Shown here piece by piece: positions 43,538 through 54,779 of a stretch of 64,000 nt of DNA. The notes under the pieces were generated by a model. That model worked only from the letters and a program-made list of their open reading frames with translations, searched no databases and was not told where the DNA came from. Both the position numbers and the translations under genes were made by a program. This DNA is from Linnemannia hyalina. Taxonomy: Eukaryota > Mortierellomycota > Mortierellomycetes > Mortierellales > Mortierellaceae. Each line of letters starts with the position of its first letter. Positions within the stretch are counted from its first letter, which is position 1. The stretch spans positions 372,001 to 436,000 of the forward strand of contig JAHRHY010000016.1 of NCBI GenBank assembly GCA_019671135.1. Reading direction: 5' to 3'.

Positions 43538-45397
43538 TCAAATATGACTGAGCCTTAGCCTAGGCCGCCTTGCCTTTAGAGTATGCAATAGCAAACTAAA
43601 CTTCTTCTCAAAAGTAGCCATCTCCAGACTCGGCAAATGGTTCACAAACCAATCCACCTCCTTCTCCCCAATCATCGTCAAATTATCAGTCTGTGTCCAT
43701 ACCACCGACCCTCTCAGCTCTTGTAGCCTCGTTAACCCAGCTAGTTTGCCCAAGTACCCAATCTTGCCTTTCTCTGCATCCTCCAACGCCAAGAGTCCAG
43801 GAAGACAAGTCTCAGTGGGCGAGAGAAAGTACTCCCGATGCGTGTTGTAGTTAGGCGGGGTGTCAATCTTCCCTACGGCGCGCAAGTCCAGGATCTCGAG
43901 GCGGGTCAAGGACCCTATCTGGGAATAGAACTTGCCGAGGTCCTCCCAATGGCGCCAATTCTCCTCTGTCCAAGTGGCCTTGGTCGGGTCCTCCATGTAA
44001 GATGGGTTCATTCCGCTCGACGTGATCCAGACATTCATCACCAGCTCTCGAATCCTTTTGCAGACCCACTCGGACTCGATCGCATTCGCAAAGATCAGAC
44101 ACACTCTCTCCGAGCCTGTTTTACACGTCACATTAAGGACCTCCAGCCCCTCACAAGTCGTCAACGCCGCCTGGATAACTGAGCTCAGGATGCGACTCGT
44201 ATGAGTGAACTCTATCCGCCGAAGGGTCATGGAGTGTCGAGTCCATGTCGTGATCATCGGTTCCGGATCCGGATCGTTGTACGAACTATAGCAAAGATTC
44301 TTCAGTTGTTGCTCAGGAAGCGTTTCAAGAACCATCATCACATGCTCGGCAAAGCAGCCCTCTGGGAAGGATAGGGCCGAGATCCGTGGACACAACTCAC
44401 TGATGGACGCAATGACAAATAGCATATCGTCGGTAAGTTGACCCAGCTTGGGTAACTCAAGGGACTCGAGAGCAGGACACTGTCCAAGCACGGTGCCGTA
44501 AACCTGAGCCAGGTCTTGAAGCGGCATCGCTGGGATATCAAGACTCTTGAGATGGAGCAGTGGCGTGCCGCGCAGGATAAGAGGTCCTTGATCATAATCC
44601 CAGTTGCCCACAACCGGATCGCGACTGAACCAAAACGTTTCTCTTGAAATCTGGTAGGCGATCTTAAGGTCGACCAGGGAAGCGGGGCAGCTGTAAAATA
44701 GAGACTCGAATGCATCACGAGTGAGCGAATGTACAGGCTGTATTTTCAACTTTAGCACTCGGAGACAAGAGAGCTGCGAGATGGTTCTGGAGATATCCCT
44801 AACCACCCGGACGCATATCAGGCTCAGTTGTGTGATACTCAGATGGGTTAAGGTTGCACCATTGAGTCTAACCAGCCACATGATTTGGTGGAGGTGGTTG
44901 TCAAGGCTGTAGCTCGGTACACCTAGCATCAGAGTGTCCGAGGGGTACATGGTCATGCAAGCCTTGAGCCGAGACAAACCAAGTAGAGGCGGGAGGGGAA
45001 CCAAGAACGAGAAAGGCGAGTACTCCAGATTGCCCCATTGCCTTTGAGCGAGGACGGTAGTCGATATGGCCTTGTGTTCGGATGGCAAAGGGAAGGTGGT
45101 GTTGAAGTAAACCCAGAGAGCACGGAAGTAGTACCACGAAAAGTTAGGTCTCCATGCAACGGCGCAGATAAGATGGGCGTGGGTTCCAATGGCGCGGAGT
45201 CCATGGGGCGAGACAAGGAGGCGAGAGAGAACGGTGCTGTCTTTGAGGTCGAGGGTGTGCCAGAGTAAGGGAGTACAGACAGCGTGGAAGGTGCGGTTGA
45301 TCCGTGCGAGCTGGATGAGGTCGTGCCGGGTGATGAGTGGGGTGAGACATGCGACCAGTTCGGGGATGGAGATGAAGGTGTTGTAGGCTGCGGTCAT
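43538..45397 (-). CDS. F-box/LRR-type protein, intact
   Basis: 619 residues in one open frame. The N-terminus (MTAAYNTFISIPELVACLTP ... LIQLARINRTFHAVCTPLLW) is an F-box-like helical motif. It is followed by leucine-rich strands and helices through the body (for example LSCLRVLKLKIQ, ALESLELPKLGQLTDDM, LTRLEILDLRA). F-box proteins link substrates to SCF ubiquitin ligases through Skp1, and the leucine-rich part would choose the substrate. No introns are apparent. It belongs to a local family with an intact copy at 56.0 kb and decayed ones at 3.2, 45.7, 47.6 and 52.3 kb. Which substrate it targets cannot be told. Confidence 0.8.
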   Translation of the reverse strand: MTAAYNTFISIPELVACLTPLITRHDLIQLARINRTFHAVCTPLLWHTLDLKDSTVLSRLLVSPHGLRAIGTHAHLICAVAWRPNFSWYYFRALWVYFNTTFPLPSEHKAISTTVLAQRQWGNLEYSPFSFLVPLPPLLGLSRLKACMTMYPSDTLMLGVPSYSLDNHLHQIMWLVRLNGATLTHLSITQLSLICVRVVRDISRTISQLSCLRVLKLKIQPVHSLTRDAFESLFYSCPASLVDLKIAYQISRETFWFSRDPVVGNWDYDQGPLILRGTPLLHLKSLDIPAMPLQDLAQVYGTVLGQCPALESLELPKLGQLTDDMLFVIASISELCPRISALSFPEGCFAEHVMMVLETLPEQQLKNLCYSSYNDPDPEPMITTWTRHSMTLRRIEFTHTSRILSSVIQAALTTCEGLEVLNVTCKTGSERVCLIFANAIESEWVCKRIRELVMNVWITSSGMNPSYMEDPTKATWTEENWRHWEDLGKFYSQIGSLTRLEILDLRAVGKIDTPPNYNTHREYFLSPTETCLPGLLALEDAEKGKIGYLGKLAGLTRLQELRGSVVWTQTDNLTMIGEKEVDWFVNHLPSLEMATFEKKFSLLLHTLKARRPRLRLSHI

Positions 45398-45689
45398 CGG
45401 GAGAGAAGAAAGGGTGGCATGGAATGGATGTGGAAAAGTGCAAGTAGAGTGGAAGGGAAGGAAGGGGCACCCTGCTTCGTCTTGTTATCCATCGTGGCAG
45501 GGCACGTGCACAGGTGCAATTGAAAGCAAGGGAGATCCACTCACTCATCGACAGACAGACAAGGTGAAGGAAACAGAACGAACGCGAAAAGTCTATGCAA
45601 TACATCTCACGACTTCTTTTTCAAAGTGAGCGGGGTGCGCGTCACCACGCGTTTCTGCCACCCAGACGTCGGCACAAGCTCGCTCATTT

Positions 45690-46360
45690 ATATGTGGACA
45701 GCGGGCATAACTCGTTGATTGGCGCAAAGACAAACATCATGTCGCCGGAGAGTTGTTCGGGGTGAGACGACTTAACGATATCAAAAGCAGCACAGTGTGT
45801 TCCTGGAATGATCGATACACCGGAGCCATGTCGTCGCAACTGGGTAAGGCGTAGGCAGATATGTCAAGGTAGCAGCGTCGAGTCGAACGCGCCGCATGGG
45901 CTTGGTGAAGGAGGAGGTCGCGGTGGTTGTATTGCAGAATGTTGACCGAAAAACCGTCCTCGGGAGTATTGGTCATGCATGCGTGGAGTGAAGCAGCGAC
46001 GACGGTGGAAGTATAGCAGCGAGGGCTAGCTGCTGCATATCACCCCAGTAAGGGCATCAGACGATGGTTAAAGAAGGTCTTTGTGCTGGTGTGGTGTTGA
46101 GATATGTCCAGGTGTAATATAAAGAAAAGGAGGACCTCCAACGCGATGTAGACAAGTGGTTGGAGTCGCTCGGGTAGGAGTCAAGGGACGAGCGAGATGT
46201 TATTGAGGTCGAGAGAGTGTTGGAGAGGATGGAGTTGCAGAATTCATGTGTTGAGCGACTGATTGCGTGTGGGAGAATGAGATTGGTTCAAGAGAGGTAC
46301 AGCGCGAGACAGGCAAGTAGCTCCGGAAGAATGCCTCTGATGCCTTGGTCATTGGGAACG
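45690..46360 (-). pseudogene. Decayed F-box/LRR relative
   Basis: Minus-strand DNA aligns in order with the 43.5-kb gene. The stretch at 45700-45760 matches its ISELCP region. The stretch at 45780-45960 matches the preceding LRR block. The stretch at 46080-46350 matches its N-terminal part. No continuous frame survives and pieces are missing. It lies directly upstream of the intact copy in the same orientation, so it probably arose by tandem duplication. Confidence 0.5.
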
Positions 46361-46369
46361 AAGGGATGA

Positions 46370-47550
46370 AGTATGAAGGGGTGCATCGTCGTGCGATATT
46401 TTGATAACTGTGACTGCGAATTAATCACGTGTTGCATATCGAACTTCAACTTTGCCTACGCGCCTTCAGGGAATAGCGGTGCCTAGGCTAGCAGAGCGAT
46501 ACTCGAGTGGGGCTGACCGAGCAGTCATCGGCGCCCTGCTGGGCCAAAGGCGCATGGGTATTACAGAAAGGAGAGGCAACATGGGCATCAAGGAGTTGGT
46601 GGAGGAGAACACCTAGATTTCTTGATTGCGCCCCACAAAGCAACAACGGTCGTCTAGAATCACACGCGTCGTCCCTGATCCGGTGAGGACGGGCTGTACA
46701 ATCCTCATGTGCGCTGTACGGTTTAGGGTACTTTACTGAGTGAGACAGACTATTTGCACATACGAGGAACACTTAGACAGCTCCACTTTTTTAATCGTAT
46801 ATAATTGATGTGTCGTCACGGACGGGCATCTTTACCTTTAAAAAAAACACACGCGCCCATCGAAAAAGGATCTGAGGGCAAGAAGAGGCACAGAGACACT
46901 AAGAAGGGCAGAGAGGTCACATCAATCTCAGCAATCGTAACAAAGGACACTAAGCACTCCCACTCGCATGTACGCTGATTGCCATCAACAAACAAAAAAG
47001 AGGCGCGCACCTCTTCGCCTCCTTGTTGATAACACACATCCGCCCCTGGACGAACAAAGACCTACACAGACAAACACAACACAGGCACACACAACACACA
47101 AAAATTGCTTTCTACAACAATAACCATTGTACAATTTAAACAATTGCGTCGTCATCTGTTAAAACTAATAAAAAATATCGCCTCCCTGGTATCTCTCCCA
47201 CCGGTCCTTCGACTACATATTGAATGGAAACAAATAAAAAAATAAAAGGAAGAACCAACTTGTGGAAGTAAGAGATTGACATCTCTTTCCTTCTATCTTC
47301 CTTTCCTCTTTTCATCAGAACACAATACAGAGCAAAGACTTCGACCACGTCCTCACCTTCAAAACCACCACAATTAACCCCACTTCCACCTCGATATCGG
47401 CGCGACTACAGCATAATCTGAGGACGAGAACAAGCACCGGAACAACCAAGATGACGTTAGCGACCAAGATAATCAAAATACTTGCTGCAACCAGAACGAC
47501 CAATTTGCCAGCAGCGACCAAGAAGACCGAGATGTAGGCAGGCATCATAG
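46370..47550. other. Intergenic, no gene seen
   Basis: Short frames only, none with coding character. Confidence 0.35.
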
Positions 47551-47554
47551 AGGT

Positions 47555-48652
47555 CAAGACGGCAGCAACACAAGTTCTCCCAACCTACGAGCTGGCATGG
47601 ATGGCAGCCCAGCACCTTGACCCCACTAGCATTGCCCGCCTATCCACGACTGGATGGTCCTTTACCAGTTTCTGAATCCCTTATTCTGGGCCAACCTCGA
47701 CCTTTATAATACCGACCAATCCAGGCAGCTTCTGCTATCTGTACCCGCGCAGCGAGCCCTGAACAGGAATCTCTCGAAAATCATATACATCAAGCTCGAT
47801 AACTCAACCCTCCTATATTTTGTTGCCAGCGTCTTATGCCATCCTTACAACACACCAGAAGAGCTACTGCCAGGACCACCTACATTATTCATAAAATCAC
47901 TTCATGGAAAAAAACTTACCTGAGCTCCTCGATCTCGTCCTGAGTGGCTTCCAGAATTGCCTTTGGCCAACCCTTGTCCATCACCCTCTAACCACTCGCT
48001 GGACTCGCTCGTCTGGATGACATGGGGCCTTATTCCGAGGATCGGCCTATTTTTTGAAAAGGGAGTCGTCTCCAGCTTTTACGGATATTGACAAGAGCAG
48101 GTCGCCAACAGGGTTCCCAAGATACCAGGACAATTGGAGTTGATTTAGATCTTGGGGCTTCATCCGACCTTGACCCATCTTTCTCGACAACTACATCATT
48201 TCATCCTAATAGGTTTTTATCCGAGCTGTGTCTCGTCTGACCCGTCTCCAAGGCGTCGACATATTTTTGAAACCGTGGGCGTTGATGTGGCCTGACATGG
48301 TTCAGGCCACATTTTATAACCTCCCCCCGACCCTCAAGTACCTCCTTCTCTGCTGCCTGGATGCCTCGAACCGTCACCATCCTCTTACATTTACACCTGG
48401 CTGTGAGGATTTTTCAGCTACCCATCCCACCGGAATCAGGAGCAGCACTGACCACCAGACGCGAAGGTCCGTTGACTTTTCTGAAGCTTTAGGTCGACCT
48501 GGAAATGGATCAGTATGTCTGGGTGCTCGACAGAATTGTAGCGTGGTGTCCAGCTTTCGAGGCCCTCACTCTGCTTCGCTGTCTAACGGCCGACTGTCAT
48601 TCGCTTGCCAAAACTGTCGTCCAGAATTGTTCTCGACTTCGAGAGTAGGATA
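47555..48652 (+). pseudogene. Decayed F-box/LRR gene of another subtype
   Basis: Begins around VLPTYELAWMAAQHLDPTSI, shifts frame near 47650 to YQFLNPLFWANLDLYN, and continues as LRR-like pieces (LPPTLKYLLLCCLDASN; VLDRIVAWCPAFEALTLL; LAKTVVQNCSRLRE) split over three frames until about 48650. It is more distant from the 43.5/56.0-kb subtype. Confidence 0.55.
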
Positions 48653-49314
48653 ACAGCGGCCTTGGTTCGCTTGCCATTGCCCAACGAGTTCCCTGCCCAT
48701 TCCTTGGAAACCATCCGCGGTCAGGATTATGAATAGGCCAAAATACAAGCGATAAAGAAGTATGTCCCATGCACCTGGAAGAGACGGAGAACGAGAGACC
48801 TTGTCCGCGCAAGAAAAGGAGAGACAAGGAAAGGGGAGGGGTAACAAAAATATCAACAGCGATAAAGTTCAGGTACAACAGACACCGATGAACTAGCTTG
48901 ATCAACAGCAGACCCAACGATTAGTGATCAATTATCAAAGTAAGGTTAAGTAGGTTCAGCGACCAGCAAACCGGTTCCAGTCGATCATTTAAGCACTGTT
49001 GGAGCTAGTTTTTTATTGCATTTGATTTTGTTGCTTTTCAATCCGTTCTCTAACTACTGCTATGCCGTGAATGATGGCGTCAACGCTCAAAACATTGAGG
49101 CAGAGGAGTTAGAAAGGAAACGGGTAAAATGGCACAGAAGGGGCAGAGAAAAAGAAGAGAAAGAAAAAGGAAACTGAAGATGACCTGAATGTAAGGTAAA
49201 GAAAGAACAGGGACGGCGAATATCAGAGGCGCTGTGAGAAGAGGACAAACACAGGACAAAGATAACTAGCGGACATTGCGTGCAATCGCCTGTATTTACA
49301 TAGTTTAAGATCAT

Positions 49315-50343
49315 CTATGCTAGTTGAGCAAAACCGATCCGGCTGTGTCCAATATCAAACGATGTGTATACGTTCTGCAAAAAGGACGTGCCGATTATAG
49401 CATAACTGACGCCAGTGTCACGCCCGATGATGCTTGAAACACAGTCGCTGCTGCCTTGCGACACTGCTCCTAGATCCAACGTCGCCTTGCTCATAGGGAA
49501 AGACCTGCCGCCGAAAGTGAACGATACTGATGGGAAGGAATCGCAAGGAAAAGTATAAAATCCGGGTCCTAATGTTGATGAGGCATCTGTCCCCCCCAAG
49601 ACTTTGTAAAATTGAGCCGCCTCATTCAGCGGAAGAACAGTCAGGGTCGTTCCCGTATCAATGATTGCGTCGATATTGGAGAAAATCGTCTGTCCTTTTC
49701 CCTCGATCTTCTCCACCATCACTTCCCAGAATCCCTGTTGAGTAAGACTTGTATACGTAAAGTCGCCGGTATACAGTGCGCTATTTGCGCCGCCCATGAA
49801 AAGCTCAGAGCCGGATGCAGCTAGTTTAAACGAGAACACCGGCTCATCCAGCTGGCCTTGGGATATCAATGATTGCATCACCGGGGAAGCACCAAATGTG
49901 CTGATGGACTCGAACGCCAAGCCCAGGATTCCATCGGCGAAGAACTGGTCATTCCCCAGACTCGACGGATATTCCGCCGCGACTCCCACGGTTTGGTGCG
50001 CGGCCACCAATCCACCAATGCTGACGGTATCGGTGAACTCTTCGCCGGATACTACTTCTCCCTCTTCGAAAGTGAGTTTGAAGGACTTTCCGAGATCGCT
50101 AGACGTCGACGAGATATTGGGATCGTACGCCGTGTGTCCGTTGCAGTTTTTACTACAGCCCTTGCCTGGAAGGAATAGGTCAGCGCTGCCTGTGTCGAAT
50201 GCGACAGTGAACGTGTTCCCCGGGCTGCCTACGGCTATGTTGCCATACCACAACACATTGTCGTGGTTCGTCAAAGGTATCACAACAGTGCCCGCATATG
50301 CAGCGTGTATGGCCACCGCAAGGATCAGCGAAAGGCGTTTCAT
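49315..50343 (-). CDS. Secreted pepsin-like aspartic protease (family A1)
   Basis: 342 residues, single coding exon. A signal peptide spans about 1-17 (MKRLSLILAVAIHAAYA). Two catalytic motifs are present: FDTGSADLF (Asp about 50) and IDTGTTLTV (Asp about 227). Also present are GILGLAFESIS after the flap region and a C-terminal GTSFLQNVYTSFDIGHSRIG. Cysteine pairs (GCSKNC; PCDSF with SDC) fit the two A1 disulfides. The usual propeptide of roughly 40-60 residues is missing: the mature-like strand NVLWYGNIAVGSPG starts right after the signal peptide. It hydrolyses peptide bonds at acid pH outside the cell. Its promoter is module locus B. Confidence 0.85.
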   Translation of the reverse strand: MKRLSLILAVAIHAAYAGTVVIPLTNHDNVLWYGNIAVGSPGNTFTVAFDTGSADLFLPGKGCSKNCNGHTAYDPNISSTSSDLGKSFKLTFEEGEVVSGEEFTDTVSIGGLVAAHQTVGVAAEYPSSLGNDQFFADGILGLAFESISTFGASPVMQSLISQGQLDEPVFSFKLAASGSELFMGGANSALYTGDFTYTSLTQQGFWEVMVEKIEGKGQTIFSNIDAIIDTGTTLTVLPLNEAAQFYKVLGGTDASSTLGPGFYTFPCDSFPSVSFTFGGRSFPMSKATLDLGAVSQGSSDCVSSIIGRDTGVSYAIIGTSFLQNVYTSFDIGHSRIGFAQLA

Positions 50344-50664
50344 GCTTGGTGAGGGAGGGCAGATTAATAAAATAGGTCAGGTCAGGTGTGAGAAAACACT
50401 GTATTACCCCTGGCGTATAAACGCAATAGTCCTGTCGAATAGCCTTACCAGAGTCTGGTCAAGAACATGGAGGTGTGTGCAGGGCTTCTTGTGAGCGTTT
50501 CCGTGAGCGTCCTTGACAATGGTTTGTGGCGCTCTGGCGAGGGAAATTGTTTGTGTGGCTCTTGCGACGGTATTTGTGATGATTCTTGCAGAAGTTGTGG
50601 CAATTGCTGACAGATGTGTGTTGGTTCATGATGCTGGGCAGATGCGACTTCTTTATATACATGA
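50344..50664 (-). promoter_or_regulatory. Shared promoter/leader module, locus B
   Basis: On the minus strand catgtatataaagaag (TATA complement 50651-50659) leads to a CA-rich leader with gtcgcaagagccacacaaac, acggaaacgctcacaagaag and cttgaccagactctg. A leader intron follows (GTAAGG...ACCAAG), with its acceptor one base before the ATG, as at locus A. Confidence 0.65.
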
Positions 50665-51033
50665 AGAGGTACGTAAAAAATAGAGAGAAGGCGAACTGTT
50701 GTCATTTGGGACAGGAGTGAGAGAGATTACGGCACATTGGAATTGAGGAGGGGCCAAAAAGATCGAGAGGACACAGTAAAAAAAAAAGAGGGATGCAAAA
50801 AAGATCAAAGGGGTGCCCAAAATCAAGAGCACGCTGAAAAAAAATCGCCTAAAAGATCAAGGGGGATGCTGAAAATAGGATATAGGAAACATTAGGGCAT
50901 ACCGAGACAAAGGATATCACCAGTGGACAATAGGGAAGGGACAGCACCAACGAGACAATACCAAAAGTACAACGTGAAGGGATAAAACTAAAGGAGTATA
51001 CTAACGTGCAACATCAAAACACAACATTAAAAG

Positions 51034-51158
51034 ATTCTGGAAAAAGGTCAGGGATGTTGGAAAAAGATCAAGGGATGCTGGAAAAAAATCAAGGGATGCT
51101 GGAAGAAGATCAAGGGATGCTGGAAAAAGATCAAGGGATGCTGGAAAAGGACAAAGGG
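51034..51158. repeat. 21-bp tandem repeat upstream of the protease gene
   Basis: About five to six units of ggatgctggaaaaagatcaa(g). In gene sense the unit contains tttttccagcatcccttgat. Looser copies continue from 50750 to 51370. The + strand frame reads a heptapeptide repeat (QGMLEKD), but this is probably a by-product. Confidence 0.85.
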
Positions 51159-51439
51159 AAGGCGGACAACGACCAAGGGACAAACAAGGAACAAAGGATT
51201 GGGAAAATCAATGGACAGCACAAAGGGATAGCAACTGAAAACTTCAAGGGATAACGCCAAGCGACAACATCAAGGGACAACAAGAAAGGGGGATCACCAA
51301 GGGATAACATCAATGGTCGGCATCAATGGACAGAAAAGGAGGAACAAAATTTCAAGGGGAAAGTGATCAAGGGGTGTCAGCATTATCACCTGATCGTAGA
51401 CACTTTGCTAGGACGTTTATCTGGGACGCGACATGAGCG

Positions 51440-52246
51440 CTCCGTCGGCTATTGCACCCATTCAAGGTTGGAAGAGAACACCAGGAGCAGTTACATCAAG
51501 GCTCGCCCAACCCTGAGACGAACCTTTCGGCCTGGTAGCGGAACGCACAAACGGGACCTTTACCAACAAGTCTGAGAACGGCGCCTTAGAACTAGCCAGC
51601 ACCCGCGCGTTTCGACAGGCGATGTTCTTCAAGTCCTACCGTCCTCAAGCCCCGGCGCCACAGCACCCACCCATGGTCGCGCCGCCCCCACCACTCACTG
51701 CCATCTTCTGAAAATCTTTCAGGAAGAACAAGATCCGCTCAATGCGCGCAATGTCTGGTGGCGGCTCCTGATCAACAAAATCCCCTCTTGCCTCCATTAT
51801 TCCTGATATGGTTGAACCCCTCTGCTGTGTCTGTGGAACGAATCCGGAGACAAGTCAGCACCTCCTATTTTAGCTGACCCAAGAAGCAGGAAGTATGGCG
51901 AGGCGCACTGTCGAGATATATGGGGGAACGAACCTAGACTGCGGATCAAATCTGCAGCCTCTTTTTTCCTGACCCAGATCCTGTCAAACCACGTCACGAC
52001 ATTCCCATCCTCATTTTGATCGGTACCATCCTTTCCTCCGTCTGGAGGTACCATCACACCTTTGTCCGCGAGGATCACCCCTTTGAACCTGGCATGGTCC
52101 TTGCCACGACGGATTTGGCCATTACCCAAGTTCGCGCTCAGTTTGCTGATAAGAAGCGCCAGAGCGAGCAGCGTGAGCCCCCACCTCAACCGGCATTCGA
52201 TGGCGCTACGAACGATCGACTTTTCCCGCACGTTTATCGTTAAAAG
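51440..52246 (+). pseudogene. 3' fragment of a LINE (non-LTR retrotransposon) reverse transcriptase ORF
   Basis: Pieces read NVWWRLLINKIPSC and PLCCVCGTNPETSQHLLF, the zinc-binding region (zf-RVT) that follows reverse transcriptase in fungal LINEs. A tail follows with SSVWRYHHTFVREDHPFEPG and ends at TAA near 52243. At least one frameshift and one stop are present. The polymerase domain is absent. Confidence 0.55.
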
Positions 52247-52783
52247 CTCTGTCATTCAACGCGTTATGACGACATGTGCAGCTCTGAAAATTTTCAGGGT
52301 TACCAGTCAGCGTCGATGGCGCATGCATGTATTGTCGATACACAATACTGTCGACTGGAGTGAGTGTGCACGGGGCCTCTTGAGTCTGAGAGCTACTCAA
52401 CGGAATCGGTCGCAAAATTTTATCAATTCCAACTATCTTCCTTACGACACATTTCCCCCCTTATTGCTGGCCATGGAGGATCCAAGGCAGGGGAAGATTG
52501 GACACCTGCCGAGGCTTTCTGGATTGATCAGTTTTCGGGAACTTTGAGGGTCGTTCCTGTGGACTCTGCCGGGGGTGGAGACGGGGATGGGTAGGACAGA
52601 AGTGGACTGGTTTAGAGACCACTTTCCCTCGCTGAAGGCGGCGACGTTTGCTTTTAGGAACGAAAAGGGTCTGATTGTAGAGTGTCGTATCTGCTGCTTA
52701 TTCCGAGACTTGCAGAGAGAACGACCTATACTCAAGACCATTCACGCAGTTCTTCTCAATACTGAAGAAGATGAGAGCTGGTG
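52247..52783 (+). pseudogene. C-terminal fragment of an F-box/LRR gene
   Basis: Reads SSVIQRVMTTCAALKIFRVT, then a degraded middle, then LLAMEDPRQGKIGHLPRLSG, then TEVDWFRDHFPSLKAATFAF. These align with residues about 400 to the end of the intact F-box proteins. The 5' two thirds are missing and replaced by the LINE fragment. Confidence 0.65.
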
Positions 52784-52799
52784 AGAGTGCCATGGTGGC

Positions 52800-53670
52800 A
52801 ACGCGAGATAGTAATAAATTCTTTGTTTTATTTTGCCTTATTCGATGCGCATCCTTTTGTTTGGTGTCGTTCTTTATCTGGTTCAGCATCAATCATATTC
52901 GCTCTACAACAGAAATGAAATGGACATGGAGGAACCTTTGACAATAGCAAAATAAAACGTGACATAGATAGATTAACCGGCAATCAAAGTACAGTGCTCA
53001 CATCCTGGATGAATCGTGTCCGCCGACAACAGCAACCACAACAGAAACAATGAATAAAACGTAAACAGCTCAATTCAATGGAAACGATGTGAAAGGTGTA
53101 AACGATAAGCATGTCGGAAAGACTGACAGGGTATTTTATTTCAGTTTGTTTGTTTGTAAATGGTTGACTAGGAGTAGATGAAACGTTTCCAAGGGGGATC
53201 TTTGTGCTTTTGTTTCCACAATTGTTATATTTCCTTCTTCTTTACTTTTGCTTGCCGCATGAGTCAACCAAAAACAACAATGTCCTTTGTCCAGGTGGCA
53301 CGGTTGCAAAACTTAAAATTACAATCCATATTTCGAAGAGACCACGGCCGTCATAGACATGCAAACAAAGTCCTTTGTTGTGGTAACACATCTCCCTCCG
53401 GAACAATAAAAAAGTTTGTCCTTTATTCTCTGTATTAAGTTGAATTGCTTCCTCTTTTTCATTCCATTTCCCTGATGTCTTTCCAGTCGACCTTCAAGAG
53501 GTTTCGTCAAGGTATCAAGTCTTTTGAGATAGAAGCATAAATAAGACTCTATTCTCTCGAGTTTCTTTTCACCCAACAAACCCCCATCACAATTCCATAC
53601 ACCCACATACATCCAAGCCATCCCCCCCCCCCCCCCCCCCCACACACACACACGCCACAAACGCCTAACC
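52800..53670. other. Intergenic, 5' flank of the gene at 53.7 kb
   Basis: Contains a C run and a short CA repeat (53625-53654) immediately upstream of the next start codon. No gene seen. Confidence 0.5.
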
Positions 53671-53676
53671 TTCAAT

Positions 53677-54771
53677 ATGGGTTTCCATCTACCGACGGAA
53701 TGGATGACTGTGGAGATACACGAAATATCCCGTATTTATGATAGCCATGGTGTCACCGACGTTACTGCGATCTTTCCATGGGACGGAGAGGACGTTACCC
53801 TCAAGCAACATCCATCAAGTGGGGATAGGGCCATCAAAACGCGCATGGCGTCCTTCAAGATCGGTGACCGAATCCAAGTCAAAGGCATGATGAACGTTTC
53901 TCACTTCATTGACCCGCAGGCAAGGCGTGCCTTTCATCCTACTCTGATCGTCGATCAGATTAAAGACGACGAGGATGTGGATGAGCGAGCAAACGAGTCC
54001 AGTCCCGACTCTCCCGTCCCTGAAGAGGACATCAGACGCAGAAGCAGCTCAGGCAAGCGTAGTCGCACATCGACTTCCAGGACCAATCGTCGACGATTTC
54101 GCAAAGACAGGGTCTTTGCTCCTCATGATCTTGACCGCAGCAGTTGCCGCCGAGAGGATGTCCATCGTGATTGCGGTCATGCGAAAGAGCATGGGTCTAA
54201 CGGGGATCAAGTCCAGGATACGAGACAGAGTAAGTACAACAGAAAATAAGTGTTGTATAGCGAGGTACAAAGGAAGCAAAAAAAGAGAGCAATTGATGTG
54301 AGAAGACAAATAAGGAGGGGAATACAAAAAAACCCCCAAAAACTAACAAACTTGTTCTCCTTTTTGTTTCCAATAGTGTGGACAGGGTTTCCCTCTGTGG
54401 CACCCATTGATTATGAGGAGAAAGATCAGCGTCACCCTCACGACAACACCTCGGACGTCGGAACGGCAGGAGCTGTGCCACCTACCCACGATCCGTCGGT
54501 CGTTCTGGATCAAGCTGACCAACAAGCGAATAGTCTTAGTTTCGATGATGGCAACGGTCAGCCTGGGCCTCCGTTCAACGATGGGCCCTTGATCTACGAC
54601 GATATCAATTGGGACAAGTGGTATACTCATGTATGCAGCGATGGTACAAGTCGTCTTATCCTAATTAGGGCTGAGATCGTCGTGCTGAATGGTATTGATA
54701 CACTTTGTCTGTATCAGACGGTCAAAGGGCCCTTTGGCACGGGAACGGTTGTTAGGGAGGCGGTTATGTAG
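53677..54771 (+). CDS. Two-exon gene, unknown function
   Basis: Exon 53677-54229 and exon 54377-54771 join in phase (CAG A|GTAAGT ... CAATAG|TG) to give 315 residues. Residues 1-95 (MTVEIHEISRIYDSHGVTD ... KIGDRIQVKGMMNVSHF) look like a compact beta-barrel, possibly an OB fold. Then comes an acidic and Arg/Ser-rich linker (about 100-150), a Pro/Asp-rich disordered stretch, and a C-terminal strand-rich end (RLILIRAEIVVLNGIDTLCL). No catalytic motif, signal peptide or membrane segment is visible. The domain guess is weak, but the gene model is good. Confidence 0.65.
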
Positions 54772-54779
54772 ACGGAGGG

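Noticed and set aside
47315..47557. Hydrophobic Val-rich 80-residue minus frame
   Set aside because: It looks like a membrane protein but comes from a repetitive Asp/Thr/Asn-type + strand composition. No start context or conservation signal.
51034..51158. CRISPR-like array
   Set aside because: The units are contiguous with no unique spacers, and the genome is eukaryotic.
51006..51254. Heptapeptide-repeat protein (QGMLEKD)
   Set aside because: The frame is created by the 21-bp promoter-proximal repeat; no promoter or conserved flanks.
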